From positions 2,353,001 through 2,417,000 of the forward strand of contig NZ_CP116967.1 of the NCBI RefSeq assembly GCF_032050975.1: DNA of 64,000 nucleotides, in the 5' to 3' direction. Under the pieces are notes generated by a model, which searched no databases, was not told where the DNA came from, and was given only the letters and a program-made list of their open reading frames with translations. Source of the DNA: Candidatus Nitrospira allomarina. Its GTDB lineage: Bacteria; Nitrospirota; Nitrospiria; Nitrospirales; UBA8639. Of the stretch, positions 1-7,947 are shown one piece after another. The position numbers were made by a program, and so were the translations under genes. How positions within the stretch are numbered: position 1 is the stretch's first letter; every line of letters begins with the position of its first letter.

Positions 1-437
1 TGAAGGAGGGTACTCATGACTCTATTGGTTTTTTTATGATCGTGGCTTTGCATCATTTCGCTTAGCACAGTTGGAACAATTTGCCATGACAACCCATACT
101 TGTCTTTCAGCCAACCGCATTGACCTTTTTCACCACCATCTGAGAGTTTTTCCCATAGCTCGTCTACCTCTTCCTGGGATGCGCAATGTATGATAAACGA
201 TACGGCTTCCGTAAATCGGAAATGCGGTCCTCCATTTAAGGCCATAAATTCTTGTCCGTCGAGCTGGAATGTGACGGTCATCACTGATCCCTTGGGTCTA
301 CCGGAAACCTTTGCGCCTTCCTCTCCATAATGGGTGATATTCCCTATCTTGGTATTCTTGAAAATCGACACATAAAAATTCACTGCCTCTTCAGCCTGAT
401 TATCGAACCACAAACACGGGCTGATTTTCTGCATCAT
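1..437 (-). CDS. VOC/PhnB-like (3-demethylubiquinone-9 3-methyltransferase-type) protein, 3' end cut by window
   Basis: Read on the minus strand from ATG at 437, the frame stays open to the window edge, so the C-terminus is missing. The N-terminus (MMQKISPCLWFDNQAEEAV) and the later FHxTEAVSF-like, CASQEEVDELWEKLS and GWLKDKYGLSWQIVP segments are typical of the PhnB-like branch of the vicinal-oxygen-chelate (glyoxalase) fold. These proteins are small dimers with no agreed reaction. It is the last visible member of a minus-strand run downstream of an ECF42-type sigma gene; such stress clusters often carry PhnB-like proteins. The 86-bp spacing from the DGPF gene upstream allows co-transcription. 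The family call is firm and the function is unknown. Confidence 0.85.
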   Translation of the reverse strand, partial: MMQKISPCLWFDNQAEEAVNFYVSIFKNTKIGNITHYGEEGAKVSGRPKGSVMTVTFQLDGQEFMALNGGPHFRFTEAVSFIIHCASQEEVDELWEKLSDGGEKGQCGWLKDKYGLSWQIVPTVLSEMMQSHDHKKTNRVMSTLL

Positions 438-523
438 GTTGTGCGCCTTCGCTGAGTGTAAATATGATCTGTTTGTCAACTTCGCGACCTTCCGGATGCC
501 ATTGTACTCATAGCGGAATGTCC

Positions 524-880
524 CTATTCCGTTGGCAAGCCCCCGATCTCTAAAACCGGTCGAATTTCGACCGTGCCCACCCGGGCCGCCGGGATTTGTG
601 CGGCGATGTCCATTGCCTCATCCAGGTCCTTGGCTTCAATAAGAAAGTAGCCGCCCAGTTGTTCTCGTGTTTCAGCAAACGGACCATCGGTGATGAGCCG
701 TTTGCCGTCTCGTATACGGATGCTGGTCGCCATAGTGACAGGATGCAAAGGAGCGGCCGCCAGATAATTCCCTTCAGCTTTAAGCCGGTGTGCAAGCTCC
801 GTGGATTCTTTGTAACACTTTTCACGTCCGGCCTCGTCCCATGCCTGATCAGTTCCGTAAATCAACAGCATGTATTTCAT
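524..880 (-). CDS. DGPF/YCII-domain protein 1
   Basis: 118-residue protein of the YCII-related (DGPF) family. It contains the signature TDGPFAETREQLGGYFLIEA followed by a conserved IPAARVGTVEIRPV tail. I chose ATG 880 (MKYMLLIY) over the longer frame from 913 because GGAGGA lies at normal distance before it and the family starts with MKYM/MRFM. DGPF proteins have an alpha-beta ferredoxin-like fold; their molecular role is not settled. It is one of three paralogues here, all in the neighbourhood of an ECF42-type sigma factor, which is the known genomic association of the family. No good ECF-type promoter lies directly upstream, so transcription probably comes from farther upstream. Confidence 0.92.
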   Translation of the reverse strand: MKYMLLIYGTDQAWDEAGREKCYKESTELAHRLKAEGNYLAAAPLHPVTMATSIRIRDGKRLITDGPFAETREQLGGYFLIEAKDLDEAMDIAAQIPAARVGTVEIRPVLEIGGLPTE

Positions 881-1001
881 ATGAATTCCTCCACTAGAAC
901 GAACGAACGCCAATGCCCCAATGAGCCCTAAACATTGCTGGACAAAAGGGCGACCGATGCGACAGATTGCAACGGAAGGTTTTTTTCCGCTATGGGTTCC
1001 G

Positions 1002-1601
1002 CTACTGTTTTCTGGTATAGGTGATCTCCATGATCCTCATTTCCTTGCCGCCGTGATGAGTCCCATACATATCAAACGTCTGGGTATTGTTGTCGACGAT
1101 CTTCCAGACCGCTCGATGCGTCATCTGCCCTCCGCCCGGCTCAGGATGCGATCCATTCAGCGTAATGGTCTTGCCATCGTCGCTCGCCGTTCCTTCCATG
1201 ATGAAAATCCCCGTCCCCATCGTATCCATCCAGGCCGTGACATATTTCTTGGTAATGTTGTCGTAGGCGTCGATTCCAATCCCGGAGAAGGGTTGTCCCA
1301 TCATTTGGCCAGTGTAGGCTTGGTAGAGGTAGCGTCCGTCCAGCAACATTTTCATTTCTGCGGTGCCGGTCGATTCTGTGGGAGGTTTGCCTGGTTCCAT
1401 CCATTCTTTGGATGTGGTCGTCCAGCTCCCGGCTAGGCTGGCAAACAACTTGTGCGGTTCGCCGGGAGCGGCCAGCTTCTTGTACATCTCCATCATGGCT
1501 TGTGGGTCCATCTGCTTTTCTTTGTCTGTGCCTGTGGCGATCACTGGATTGGCGGTCAGGGCAATACAGAGACAGGTGAATGTGATGATAGGAAAACGCA
1601 T
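1002..1601 (-). CDS. Secreted DUF1579 protein
   Basis: 199 residues. A short hydrophobic N-terminus (FPIITFTCLCIALTANPVIA) followed by ATGTDKEK looks like a signal peptide with cleavage after VIA. The rest matches DUF1579: an HKxFASLAGSWTTT opening, a DGRYLYQAYTG strand, GIGIDAYDNITKKYVTAWMD, and a beta-rich lipocalin-like remainder. AAGGAGG stands before the ATG at 1601. It probably binds a small hydrophobic ligand in the periplasm, but no ligand or reaction is established for the family. It sits between two DGPF genes (79 bp from the one upstream) and probably belongs to the same ECF42-controlled transcript. Confidence 0.88.
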   Translation of the reverse strand: MRFPIITFTCLCIALTANPVIATGTDKEKQMDPQAMMEMYKKLAAPGEPHKLFASLAGSWTTTSKEWMEPGKPPTESTGTAEMKMLLDGRYLYQAYTGQMMGQPFSGIGIDAYDNITKKYVTAWMDTMGTGIFIMEGTASDDGKTITLNGSHPEPGGGQMTHRAVWKIVDNNTQTFDMYGTHHGGKEMRIMEITYTRKQ

Positions 1602-1680
1602 AGATGCCTCCTTGTGATGAGATAATGAACACGGTTGAGATCAGTATGTCATGCTGTGAGTGACTGTTCAGAGGGTACTT

Positions 1681-2106
1681 TCATGAAGACAATTTTTTGC
1701 GTAGGTGCTCCTCTTGCTCCCTCAGCTCAGGCGTGAACTCTGGCCCGAAGTCCTCCGCCTCGAAGAGTTGGCGAATCTCAATCTCGCCTTCTTTGTCATC
1801 ACCTGCAGGATTCGGACAACGCTTGACCCAGTCGATCGCCTCTTCTTTCGAATTCACCTGCCAAACCCAATACCCGGCGATCAGTTCCTTGGTCTCGGCA
1901 AAGGGTCCGTCGGTAACCGTTCGCTTGTTTCCTGAAAACTGCACCCGCGCACCTTTTGAACTCGGGTGGAGCCCATCTCCTGCCAGCATGACGCCGGCTT
2001 TTATCAGTTCTTCGTTGAATTTTCCCATCTCAGAAAGAAGGTGCTCGCTCGGCATCACACCGGCTTCCGAGTCTTTGGTAGCTTTGACAATTATCATGAA
2101 TCTCAT
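1681..2106 (-). CDS. DGPF/YCII-domain protein 2
   Basis: 141-residue YCII-related protein. It starts MRFMIIVKATKDSEAG and has the core VTDGPFAETKELIAGYWVWQ and a charged C-terminal tail. AAGGAGAT precedes ATG 2106. It is the first gene of the 2106-to-1 minus-strand run and has an ECF42-like promoter 70-95 bp upstream (2177-2202). Its tail, ending EEHLRKKLSS, is longer than those of its two paralogues. The WVWQVNSKEEAIDWVKRCPNP segment is the subtype usually found next to this class of sigma factor. The biochemical role is unknown. Confidence 0.93.
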   Translation of the reverse strand: MRFMIIVKATKDSEAGVMPSEHLLSEMGKFNEELIKAGVMLAGDGLHPSSKGARVQFSGNKRTVTDGPFAETKELIAGYWVWQVNSKEEAIDWVKRCPNPAGDDKEGEIEIRQLFEAEDFGPEFTPELREQEEHLRKKLSS

Positions 2107-2176
2107 CGCCCAATCTCCTTGGCTTTAGTACCTTGAACTAAATTAAAAAATAGCCTTATCCTGATTCTCTTTTTTT

Positions 2177-2202
2177 GTCGAACGGGGCTGCTGAAATCGA
2201 CA
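2177..2202 (-). promoter_or_regulatory. ECF42-type promoter upstream of DGPF gene 2
   Basis: On the minus strand this reads TGTCGA (2202-2197), 16 bp, CGAC (2180-2177). Published ECF42 target promoters have TGTCGA at -35 and CG(A/T)C at -10. An identical pair with the same 16-bp spacing stands before DGPF gene 3. The predicted transcript starts about 65 nt before ATG 2106. Confidence 0.75.
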
Positions 2203-2267
2203 TTTGAAAAACCTCTGTAGTCGCAGCTCTGTCACCATGTGTTGATCTTTTTGTTCCTCATAAAAAT

Positions 2268-2654
2268 CTACTCATCCTGATAAAATTTCGCTTCTATCCC
2301 TTGCTGGGGCAGGTCCCTCACCGGCCGAACCTCCATACTCCCGAGGCGCACTGATGGAAACTTGGACGTGATCTGAACGGCCTGGTTGATGTCTCTGGCC
2401 TCGATCAGAAAGAATCCGCCGATTTGTTCCTTTGTTTCCGCGAAAGGGCCATCGGTGATTGACACGTTGCCGTTCCGGGCCCTTACGGTTACGGCCATCT
2501 GGATTGGCTCAAGGGGTTCCGCAACAATGAGGTGGCCGCTTCTCTTGAGTTTCTCGCAGTAGGCCAAGGTTTCGTTCATGAGAGCATCGCCCTCGCCTTT
2601 GGTCATGCTGTCGAACTTTTCTTCCTCGTGGCAACAAAAAAGAAGATATTTCAT
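2268..2654 (-). CDS. DGPF/YCII-domain protein 3
   Basis: 128-residue YCII-related protein, MKYLLFCCHEEEKFDSM at the N-terminus and SITDGPFAETKEQIGGFFLI in the core. The open frame runs far upstream into the sigma gene, but GGAGGT directly before ATG 2654 and the family N-terminus fix the start there. It is the immediate downstream neighbour of the ECF42-type sigma gene (226 bp apart, same strand) and has its own ECF42-like promoter at 2702-2727. That arrangement, sigma factor then DGPF target, is the conserved ECF42 layout. Function is unknown beyond this regulation. Confidence 0.93.
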   Translation of the reverse strand: MKYLLFCCHEEEKFDSMTKGEGDALMNETLAYCEKLKRSGHLIVAEPLEPIQMAVTVRARNGNVSITDGPFAETKEQIGGFFLIEARDINQAVQITSKFPSVRLGSMEVRPVRDLPQQGIEAKFYQDE

Positions 2655-2701
2655 AATTTCCGACCTCCGATTAGGTGGTGAGTTGGTATTGTTGTCAGGT
2701 A

Positions 2702-2727
2702 GTCGTTCAGGAGGATCAAATTCGACA
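2702..2727 (-). promoter_or_regulatory. ECF42-type promoter upstream of DGPF gene 3
   Basis: Minus strand: TGTCGA (2727-2722), 16 bp, CGAC (2705-2702). Both boxes and the spacing are identical to the site at 2177-2202. It lies between the sigma gene and DGPF gene 3, about 40 nt of predicted leader before ATG 2654. Confidence 0.78.
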
Positions 2728-2880
2728 ATGGTCATCCTGAATGCTGAGGGCGCCATTGGCACTCTAGGAATAGAGAGCTTCAAAAAATTCTCAACAAGAT
2801 ATTGTGGGTGACCATTGCTCTGGTCACTACAAATCGGAAAAACTCTGGTTGTACCTATTGGTACCGTTAAGGGAGGAGGA

Positions 2881-4140
2881 TTAATTGCGATCCTGTAACC
2901 CGGCCAGCCGTTGTTCAAGAAATCGCTGCTCGGGCTTCTGCTGCGTGAGGCCGAGAGCCTGTTTGTATGCGGCCTTGGCTTCCGCAATTCGGCCCAATCG
3001 TCGGCAGAGCTCCGCCTTCGCCGAATGTGCCAGGTAATAATTCGTGAGATCCCCTCGTGCGAAAATGGCGTCGATGAGGGCAAGACCTGCCAGGGGACTG
3101 TCACGCATGGCCACTGCGACGGCGCGATTCAGTTCCACCACAGGGGAAGGAGATGCCTGCATCAACATATCGTAGAGTGACACGATTTGAGGCCAGTCCG
3201 TGGCTGTGGGATGTGTTGCCTGGGAATGTAATCCGGAAATCGCGGCCTGGATGGTATAAGGGCCGATTTCACGTGAAGCAAACGCCTTTCCTACCAGGGT
3301 AATCCCCTCTGCGATCTGATCCCGGTTCCACAACGAACGATCCTGGTCCTCAAGCAGAATCAGATCTCCAGTTTGGGAGATGCGTGCGGCGCGGCGGGAG
3401 TCATGAAGGAGCATTAATGCCAAGAGCCCCATCGCTTCCGCGTCCGGTAATAATTCCATCAATAATCGCCCCAGTCGAATAGCTTCAGCCGAGAGGTCAT
3501 GACGTGTGAGAGATTCCCCCGAAGAGGCAGAGTATCCTTCGTTAAACACGAGGTAAATCACCCGCAGCACCGCATCCAGACGGTCGGGCAAGGTGGTCTC
3601 AGAAGGCACCTCATAGGGTATGCGTGCTTTCCGAATCTTTGTCTTGGCGCGAACGATCCGCTGAGCCACTGTGGGCGGGGATGTGAGAAAGGCTTTTGCG
3701 ATTTCTTCCGTCGTCAGGCCACACACCTCCCGGAGAGTCATCGCTACTTGGGCTTCAGATGAAAGAGCCGGGTGGCAGCAGGTAAAGATCAGTCGTAGCC
3801 GGTCGTCGTCGATGCTTTCATCCGGATTTTCATGAGTGTCATGAATGCCGGCTTCCAACTGCGTGGCGAGTTCTGCAAGCGAGGCGTCGAATCTGGTCCG
3901 TCGCCGCATTCCATCGATCGCTTTGAAACGTCCGGTCGACACGAGCCAGGCTCGCGGATTGGCCGGGATCCCATCCCTGGTCCATTGTTCGACCGCGACC
4001 GCAAACGCCTCGTGCAACGCTTCTTCAGCCGCATCAAAGTCGCCGAGCAGGCGGATCAAGGTGGCGAGAATCCGGCGCGATTCAGTGCGGTACACTTCCT
4101 CCACCACCTCCCGCACCTCTCTAGCCGGTCTTTCACTCAT
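2881..4140 (-). CDS. ECF42-type RNA polymerase sigma factor with C-terminal TPR-like extension
   Basis: 419 residues, about twice an ordinary ECF sigma factor. Region 2 spans roughly residues 10-80 (LGDFDAAEEALHEAFAVAVE, NPRAWLVSTGRFKAIDGMRR). Region 4 covers about 110-180 (CGLTTEEIAKAFLTSPPTVA, a helix-turn-helix). Residues from about 200 to the end form the helical extension typical of group ECF42 (YLVFNEGYSASSGE, LALMLLHDSRRAAR, AHSAKAELCRRLGRIAEA). That group has no anti-sigma factor and depends on the extension. Two matching promoter copies lie downstream, in front of DGPF genes. No such promoter was seen before the sigma gene itself, so autoregulation is not supported here. Confidence 0.93.
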   Translation of the reverse strand: MSERPAREVREVVEEVYRTESRRILATLIRLLGDFDAAEEALHEAFAVAVEQWTRDGIPANPRAWLVSTGRFKAIDGMRRRTRFDASLAELATQLEAGIHDTHENPDESIDDDRLRLIFTCCHPALSSEAQVAMTLREVCGLTTEEIAKAFLTSPPTVAQRIVRAKTKIRKARIPYEVPSETTLPDRLDAVLRVIYLVFNEGYSASSGESLTRHDLSAEAIRLGRLLMELLPDAEAMGLLALMLLHDSRRAARISQTGDLILLEDQDRSLWNRDQIAEGITLVGKAFASREIGPYTIQAAISGLHSQATHPTATDWPQIVSLYDMLMQASPSPVVELNRAVAVAMRDSPLAGLALIDAIFARGDLTNYYLAHSAKAELCRRLGRIAEAKAAYKQALGLTQQKPEQRFLEQRLAGLQDRN

Positions 4141-4249
4141 GATCGAAAGGCATCACGTTGAGAAGCACGGAAAGACCATCGAGGTATGGCGTGCGCGTTC
4201 AGGGAAGCGATCGCCTCTGCTGAGGTGGGATGAGAGAGAATGTTGTCCG

Positions 4250-4699
4250 TTATTCTGCTTCAACCGTGACCTCTGTTGTCACCGAATTGGCAATAAAACA
4301 TTCGCTGTGAGCCTGCTCATGGAGAGCGTGTCTCTGTTCCTGAGTCGGAAGAGTCGGCCCACCGAATATCACTCGAGGATGTAAGATGACACGTGTAATC
4401 GCCAGCTTGTTGTTTTGATTTTTTTCTAACAATCCAACAGCATGATCACTATAGCGATCCACAACGAATCGTTTCTTGGCTGCCATTGCCAGGAAAGTCA
4501 GCATATGACAGCTCGACAAGGCCGCCACAAAGGCTTCCTCAGGATTTACATGAGCGGGATTCCCCCGATAGGCCGGTGCGGCGGAGGCGGGAACGCGAAC
4601 CCCACCTTCAAAAAACAACTCATGGTCTCGATTATACGATTCGTACGAAAAGTTCTCTGATCCCCTCTTCCATTCCAGCGTGATCTTATGCTCAGACAT
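4250..4699 (-). CDS. OsmC/Ohr-family peroxiredoxin-like protein
   Basis: 149 residues. It has the OsmC-family layout: an N-terminal beta strand region, NPEEAFVAALSSCHMLTFLA carrying the first reactive cysteine (Cys64), and HSECFIANSVTTEV carrying the second (Cys134). These two cysteines reduce organic hydroperoxides in OsmC/Ohr enzymes, usually with lipoyl or thiol donors in the cytoplasm. AAGGGG precedes ATG 4699. It lies 109 bp upstream of the sigma gene on the same strand and shows no ECF42-type promoter. The GGVRVPASAAPAYRGNPAHV stretch is closer to the broader OsmC group than to classical Ohr, so the exact peroxide preference is open. Confidence 0.9.
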   Translation of the reverse strand: MSEHKITLEWKRGSENFSYESYNRDHELFFEGGVRVPASAAPAYRGNPAHVNPEEAFVAALSSCHMLTFLAMAAKKRFVVDRYSDHAVGLLEKNQNNKLAITRVILHPRVIFGGPTLPTQEQRHALHEQAHSECFIANSVTTEVTVEAE

Positions 4700-5119
4700 T
4701 GATCAACCCCTTTCGAAAGCGTGACAATCATTTTTTTTGTTGAGGCGACTTCCCTGTGCTTGGACGATCGAAAACGAATCCGGGTACTTATGCGCATTCG
4801 CGGTAACAGATTCCCAGACGATTGCCGCTGGAATCTTCAAAAAACAGCAAAATAATGTCACATCAACTACACTCTTCATTTCGCAGTGCTTGCCGCTGTT
4901 TTCCGTACTCGTGTATTTTCCTCATCAGAGCAATTTTTATTGATGTGTAATTTGTGCATCCCGATATGTGGCGGTTCGTCTAAAGAAAGTGTCCGCCAGA
5001 CAATATTTTCATTGTACCGGCGCCTGGGGGTTCCATAAGAAGCTGGTCGGATTCTTCCAAGCGGGCCGCCGGTTCTAGTCTCAAGATTTCATTTATAGTT
5101 TATTTTACCCGAATGACTC
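4700..5119. other. Intergenic region with no supported gene
   Basis: 420 bp between the OsmC and Rid genes. No convincing start or ribosome-binding site is seen on either strand. On the minus strand 4862-4788 encodes FFEDSSGNRLGI before a stop, which resembles the C-terminal strand of a VOC/glyoxalase protein, but an in-frame stop lies 24 codons upstream. It may be a decayed gene end. Confidence 0.4.
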
Positions 5120-5524
5120 TTACTTCCGCTCAGCCGCAGAGTCGGCAACGGCAATAGCTTCAATCTCAATCATCGCGTCGGGAGAATATAGTGAGCGGAC
5201 TTCCACGATGGTGTCTGCCGGATATGGAGCCGTAAACCGTTGACCGCGAAGTTCAACGATTTTATCGAAATGGGTCATGTCGGTCAGAAAGATCGTCACT
5301 TTGATGACGTTCCCTAGGCTTGATCCTCCCGCATGCAGTACCCGCTCGAGATTATCAAAAGTTTGGTTGGCCTGGACATCAAAGTTGCCTGCGCCGACGA
5401 TTCGGCCGTTCGTATCGATGGCAGTCTGACCTGAGATAAAGAGCAGATCACCGACCCGATACCCCTGGGAAAGACGATAGGGCTCGTAGGGATCCGGATC
5501 GATCCGGATTTGTGTGATGTTCAT
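5120..5524 (-). CDS. Rid-family (YjgF/YER057c/UK114) protein lacking the catalytic arginine
   Basis: 134 residues covering the whole Rid fold. Recognisable are GDLLFISGQTAIDTNGRIVG, QTFDNLERVLHAGGSSLGNV, VTIFLTDMTHFDKI and the C-terminal IEIEAIAVAD. In RidA the reactive-imine deaminase needs an arginine in the YPARSxVEV motif (Arg105). Here the motif is YPADTIVEV, with Asp104 at that place, so classical enamine/imine deaminase activity is not expected. It belongs to one of the other Rid subfamilies, whose roles vary. AAGGAGGTGG before ATG 5524 is a strong ribosome-binding site. It stands alone on the minus strand, divergent from the NAGGN genes. Confidence 0.92.
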   Translation of the reverse strand: MNITQIRIDPDPYEPYRLSQGYRVGDLLFISGQTAIDTNGRIVGAGNFDVQANQTFDNLERVLHAGGSSLGNVIKVTIFLTDMTHFDKIVELRGQRFTAPYPADTIVEVRSLYSPDAMIEIEAIAVADSAAERK

Positions 5525-5963
5525 CGTACCACCTCCTTATTGCTGTCGAAAAAGACTTCAAAAACCCCTTACCGCTGCGATTGCCCATTAATGACACACG
5601 AGGATGATTCAGTATATCTAATCGGAGGCCATTCATTTGGCTTGGTATCGGTGCCTCGAATCGTCTCACTGTTGTAGGCCAACTCAGAATTTCTAAACCG
5701 ACTCGCATTATGGGCCTTTTTGAATATCCTGCTTGACTACGTTGAACATCGTAAAATTTTTGAACCCGATAAGTTCTCAGAAGAATATTTGGGGTTTTTT
5801 TTCGACAGCCTGCGAGGTATGTGCGACAAAAATCTCTGTTCAAAAGAGTTCTATGGGGAGCCTCGCAAATATGTTTCTTTAATGATTGAAAATATCACGC
5901 AGAAGACCTCTTTCGCATAGGGTATTTTCAGTCTTCTGATGAGTGCATTTCTATTGGATTTGT

Positions 5964-5992
5964 TTGACAAAGCTGAGATTAATTATTAGGGT
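5964..5992 (+). promoter_or_regulatory. Candidate sigma-70 promoter for the NAGGN operon
   Basis: TTGACA (5964-5969), 17 bp, TAGGGT (5987-5992). The -35 box is perfect; the -10 keeps only the first T, the A and the last T. A weak -10 fits a regulated promoter. It would give a leader of about 175 nt before asnO. Confidence 0.4.
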
Positions 5993-6052
5993 AAGTTTTC
6001 CCATCCTCTGGACATTATTCCCGTTCACAATGGGCCAATTCTTAAAAAAATT

Positions 6053-6085
6053 ATCCCTGGTGAAAATTTCCTTTTCAAAGGGGAT
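6053..6085 (+). promoter_or_regulatory. Leader hairpin upstream of asnO
   Basis: ATCCC (6053-6057) pairs with GGGAT (6081-6085), TGAAAA (6061-6066) pairs with TTTTCA (6072-6077), with a symmetric 3x3 internal loop and a 5-nt end loop. No U-tract follows, so it is not a plain terminator. It ends 89 nt before the asnO start. A role in mRNA stability or regulation is inference. Confidence 0.4.
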
Positions 6086-6174
6086 GAGCCAGAGATGCTT
6101 GTATGTATATGTGATGGTCAACAATTACATGTGCGATAAAAGCATTTCAAGATGATTAAAAGGTTGATGAGCAA

Positions 6175-7947
6175 ATGTGCGGAATTCTTGGACAGATAAA
6201 TTTCTCAGGGTGTCCTGTAGACCCCAAAGACTTGATGGCCATGAATGCGACCATGGGCAGTCGTGGCCCTGATGGCGTGGGGTTGTACGTTCAAGGGCGA
6301 TTGGGATTCGGGCATCGACGTCTCAAAGTCATTGACTTGACCCAGGCGTCCCAGCAACCCATGGTGGATTCCACCCTGGGGCTTGGCATTGTGTTTAATG
6401 GGGCGATATACAACTACAAGGAATTGCGGCATGAGCTGGAAGGGAAAGGCTATACCTTCTTTTCCCAGGGAGATACTGAAGTCATTCTTAAGGCCTACCA
6501 TGCGTGGGGAGAAGGCTTTATTCACCGCTTAAATGGTATGTTTGCGTTCGCCATTTGGGAAAGAGATTCAGAGCGGGTTGTGCTGGCGCGTGATCGGTTG
6601 GGAATTAAACCGCTCTATTTTACTGAGACATCTCAGCAGTTTCGATTCGCATCGACCTTGCCGGCTCTCTTAGCGGGGGGAAACGTCTCCACGGAGATGG
6701 ATCCCGTGGCGCTTCATCACTATTTCATGTTTCACGCCGTTGTTCCTGCCCCTCATACCTTGCTTCAAGGCATCCGGAAATTAGCGCCCGGCACCATGAT
6801 GGTCATCGAACCAACAGGAGCACGGCGACATCATCACTATTGGCAACTCTCTTTCGGGCCGCGTGATGATGAAAGGGGGTGGAAAGAACGGGACTGGCAA
6901 GATCGGCTGTATGAGGTCCTGCGTTCGGCTGTCCGCCGACGGCTGATTGCCGATGTGCCCGTCGGGGTGCTCTTGTCCGGTGGACTGGACTCGAGCCTCA
7001 TCGTGGGCCTGTTGGCGGCCGAAGGTGCCACGGGCCTGAATACCTTTTCCATTGGGTTTGAAACGGTGGCAGAGGAAAAGGGGGACGAGTTTTCCTACTC
7101 CGATATCATTGCCAACAAATTTTCCACCCGTCACCACAAGCTGCCCGTTGATACGACGCACGTTCTGCCTAACCTGCCGGGTTGCATTCATGCCATGTCC
7201 GAGCCAATGGTCAGTCACGATGCCATCGGGTTTTATTTGCTCTCCAAAGAAGTGTCCAAACATGTCACGGTGGTCCAAAGTGGGCAGGGAGCCGATGAAA
7301 TTTTCGCAGGATATCACTGGTATCCCCCACTGTTGAACAGTCAACATCCGGTTGATGAATATCGCCAGGTGTTTTTTGATCGCGACCAGAAGGAATTTCT
7401 TCGAGTCATTCATCCACGGTTTCACGGAGACGATCATAGTCAGCGTTTTGTGGAGACGCATTTTTCCCAACCGGGGGCCTCTCGACCGATTGATAAGGCC
7501 TTACGGCTTGATACGACCATTATGTTAGTCGACGATCCGGTTAAGCGTGTCGACAACATGACGATGGCGTGGAGCTTGGAAGCGCGAGTGCCGTTTTTAG
7601 ATCATGAAGTCGTGGAATTAGCCGCACGGGTGCCGGCCGAAATGAAAATAGCGCAAGGGGGAAAAGGTATCCTCAAGGAAGTTGCCCGCCGGGTGATCCC
7701 TTCAGAGGTCATTGATCGGCCCAAAGGGTACTTTCCCGTCCCCGCCCTAAAATATCTGCGGGGCCCTTATTTGGGCATGGTGAAAGAGGCCCTTTTGTCA
7801 CAAACCAGTCAGAACCGCGAGATCTTTCAGCGGGACTATATTGATGAATTGTTGAAGAATCCGGATGATCATCTCACGCCTTTACGTGGGTCAAAGCTCT
7901 GGCAGCTTGGATTATTGGAACTGTGGCTTCAGTCCCATGGCATCTAG
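6175..7947 (+). CDS. asnO: N-acetylglutaminylglutamine amidotransferase (asparagine-synthetase family)
   Basis: 590 residues. An N-terminal class-II glutamine amidotransferase domain starts MCGILGQINFSG, with Cys2 as nucleophile exposed after Met removal, and has SRGPDG and NGAIYNYKEL. The synthetase domain has the PP-loop SGGLDSS (268-274), SGQGADEIFAGYHWYPPL and the signature DNMTMAWSLEARVPFLDHEV. With the next two genes it forms the 'trio' cassette that makes the osmolyte N-acetylglutaminylglutamine amide (NAGGN): this enzyme amidates the dipeptide at the expense of glutamine and ATP. The ngg gene overlaps or follows at once. Only a weak AAAGG precedes ATG 6175. Ordinary AsnB is excluded mainly by context and the HWYPPL-type segment. 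Confidence 0.93.
   Translation: MCGILGQINFSGCPVDPKDLMAMNATMGSRGPDGVGLYVQGRLGFGHRRLKVIDLTQASQQPMVDSTLGLGIVFNGAIYNYKELRHELEGKGYTFFSQGDTEVILKAYHAWGEGFIHRLNGMFAFAIWERDSERVVLARDRLGIKPLYFTETSQQFRFASTLPALLAGGNVSTEMDPVALHHYFMFHAVVPAPHTLLQGIRKLAPGTMMVIEPTGARRHHHYWQLSFGPRDDERGWKERDWQDRLYEVLRSAVRRRLIADVPVGVLLSGGLDSSLIVGLLAAEGATGLNTFSIGFETVAEEKGDEFSYSDIIANKFSTRHHKLPVDTTHVLPNLPGCIHAMSEPMVSHDAIGFYLLSKEVSKHVTVVQSGQGADEIFAGYHWYPPLLNSQHPVDEYRQVFFDRDQKEFLRVIHPRFHGDDHSQRFVETHFSQPGASRPIDKALRLDTTIMLVDDPVKRVDNMTMAWSLEARVPFLDHEVVELAARVPAEMKIAQGGKGILKEVARRVIPSEVIDRPKGYFPVPALKYLRGPYLGMVKEALLSQTSQNREIFQRDYIDELLKNPDDHLTPLRGSKLWQLGLLELWLQSHGI

Larger units (their letters stand above)
5525..6174. other. AT-rich divergent intergenic region
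   Basis: 650 bp between the Rid gene and asnO. Short open frames here have neither ribosome-binding sites nor recognisable sequence and are left out. It holds a candidate promoter (5964-5992) and a leader hairpin (6053-6085), both listed separately and both pointing at asnO. Confidence 0.5.

Noticed and set aside
881-1001. Third ECF42-type promoter before DGPF gene 1 (TGTCGC on the minus strand near 964-959)
   Set aside because: No CG(A/T)C box at 16-17 bp, so it does not match the other two sites.
4788-4865. Minus-strand fragment resembling a VOC protein C-terminus (FFEDSSGNRLGI)
   Set aside because: Only 24 codons between stops, no start and no supporting domain upstream; kept as a note, not a gene.
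5720-6155. Two small plus-strand open frames before asnO
   Set aside because: No ribosome-binding site, no recognisable sequence, AT-rich composition of an intergenic region.
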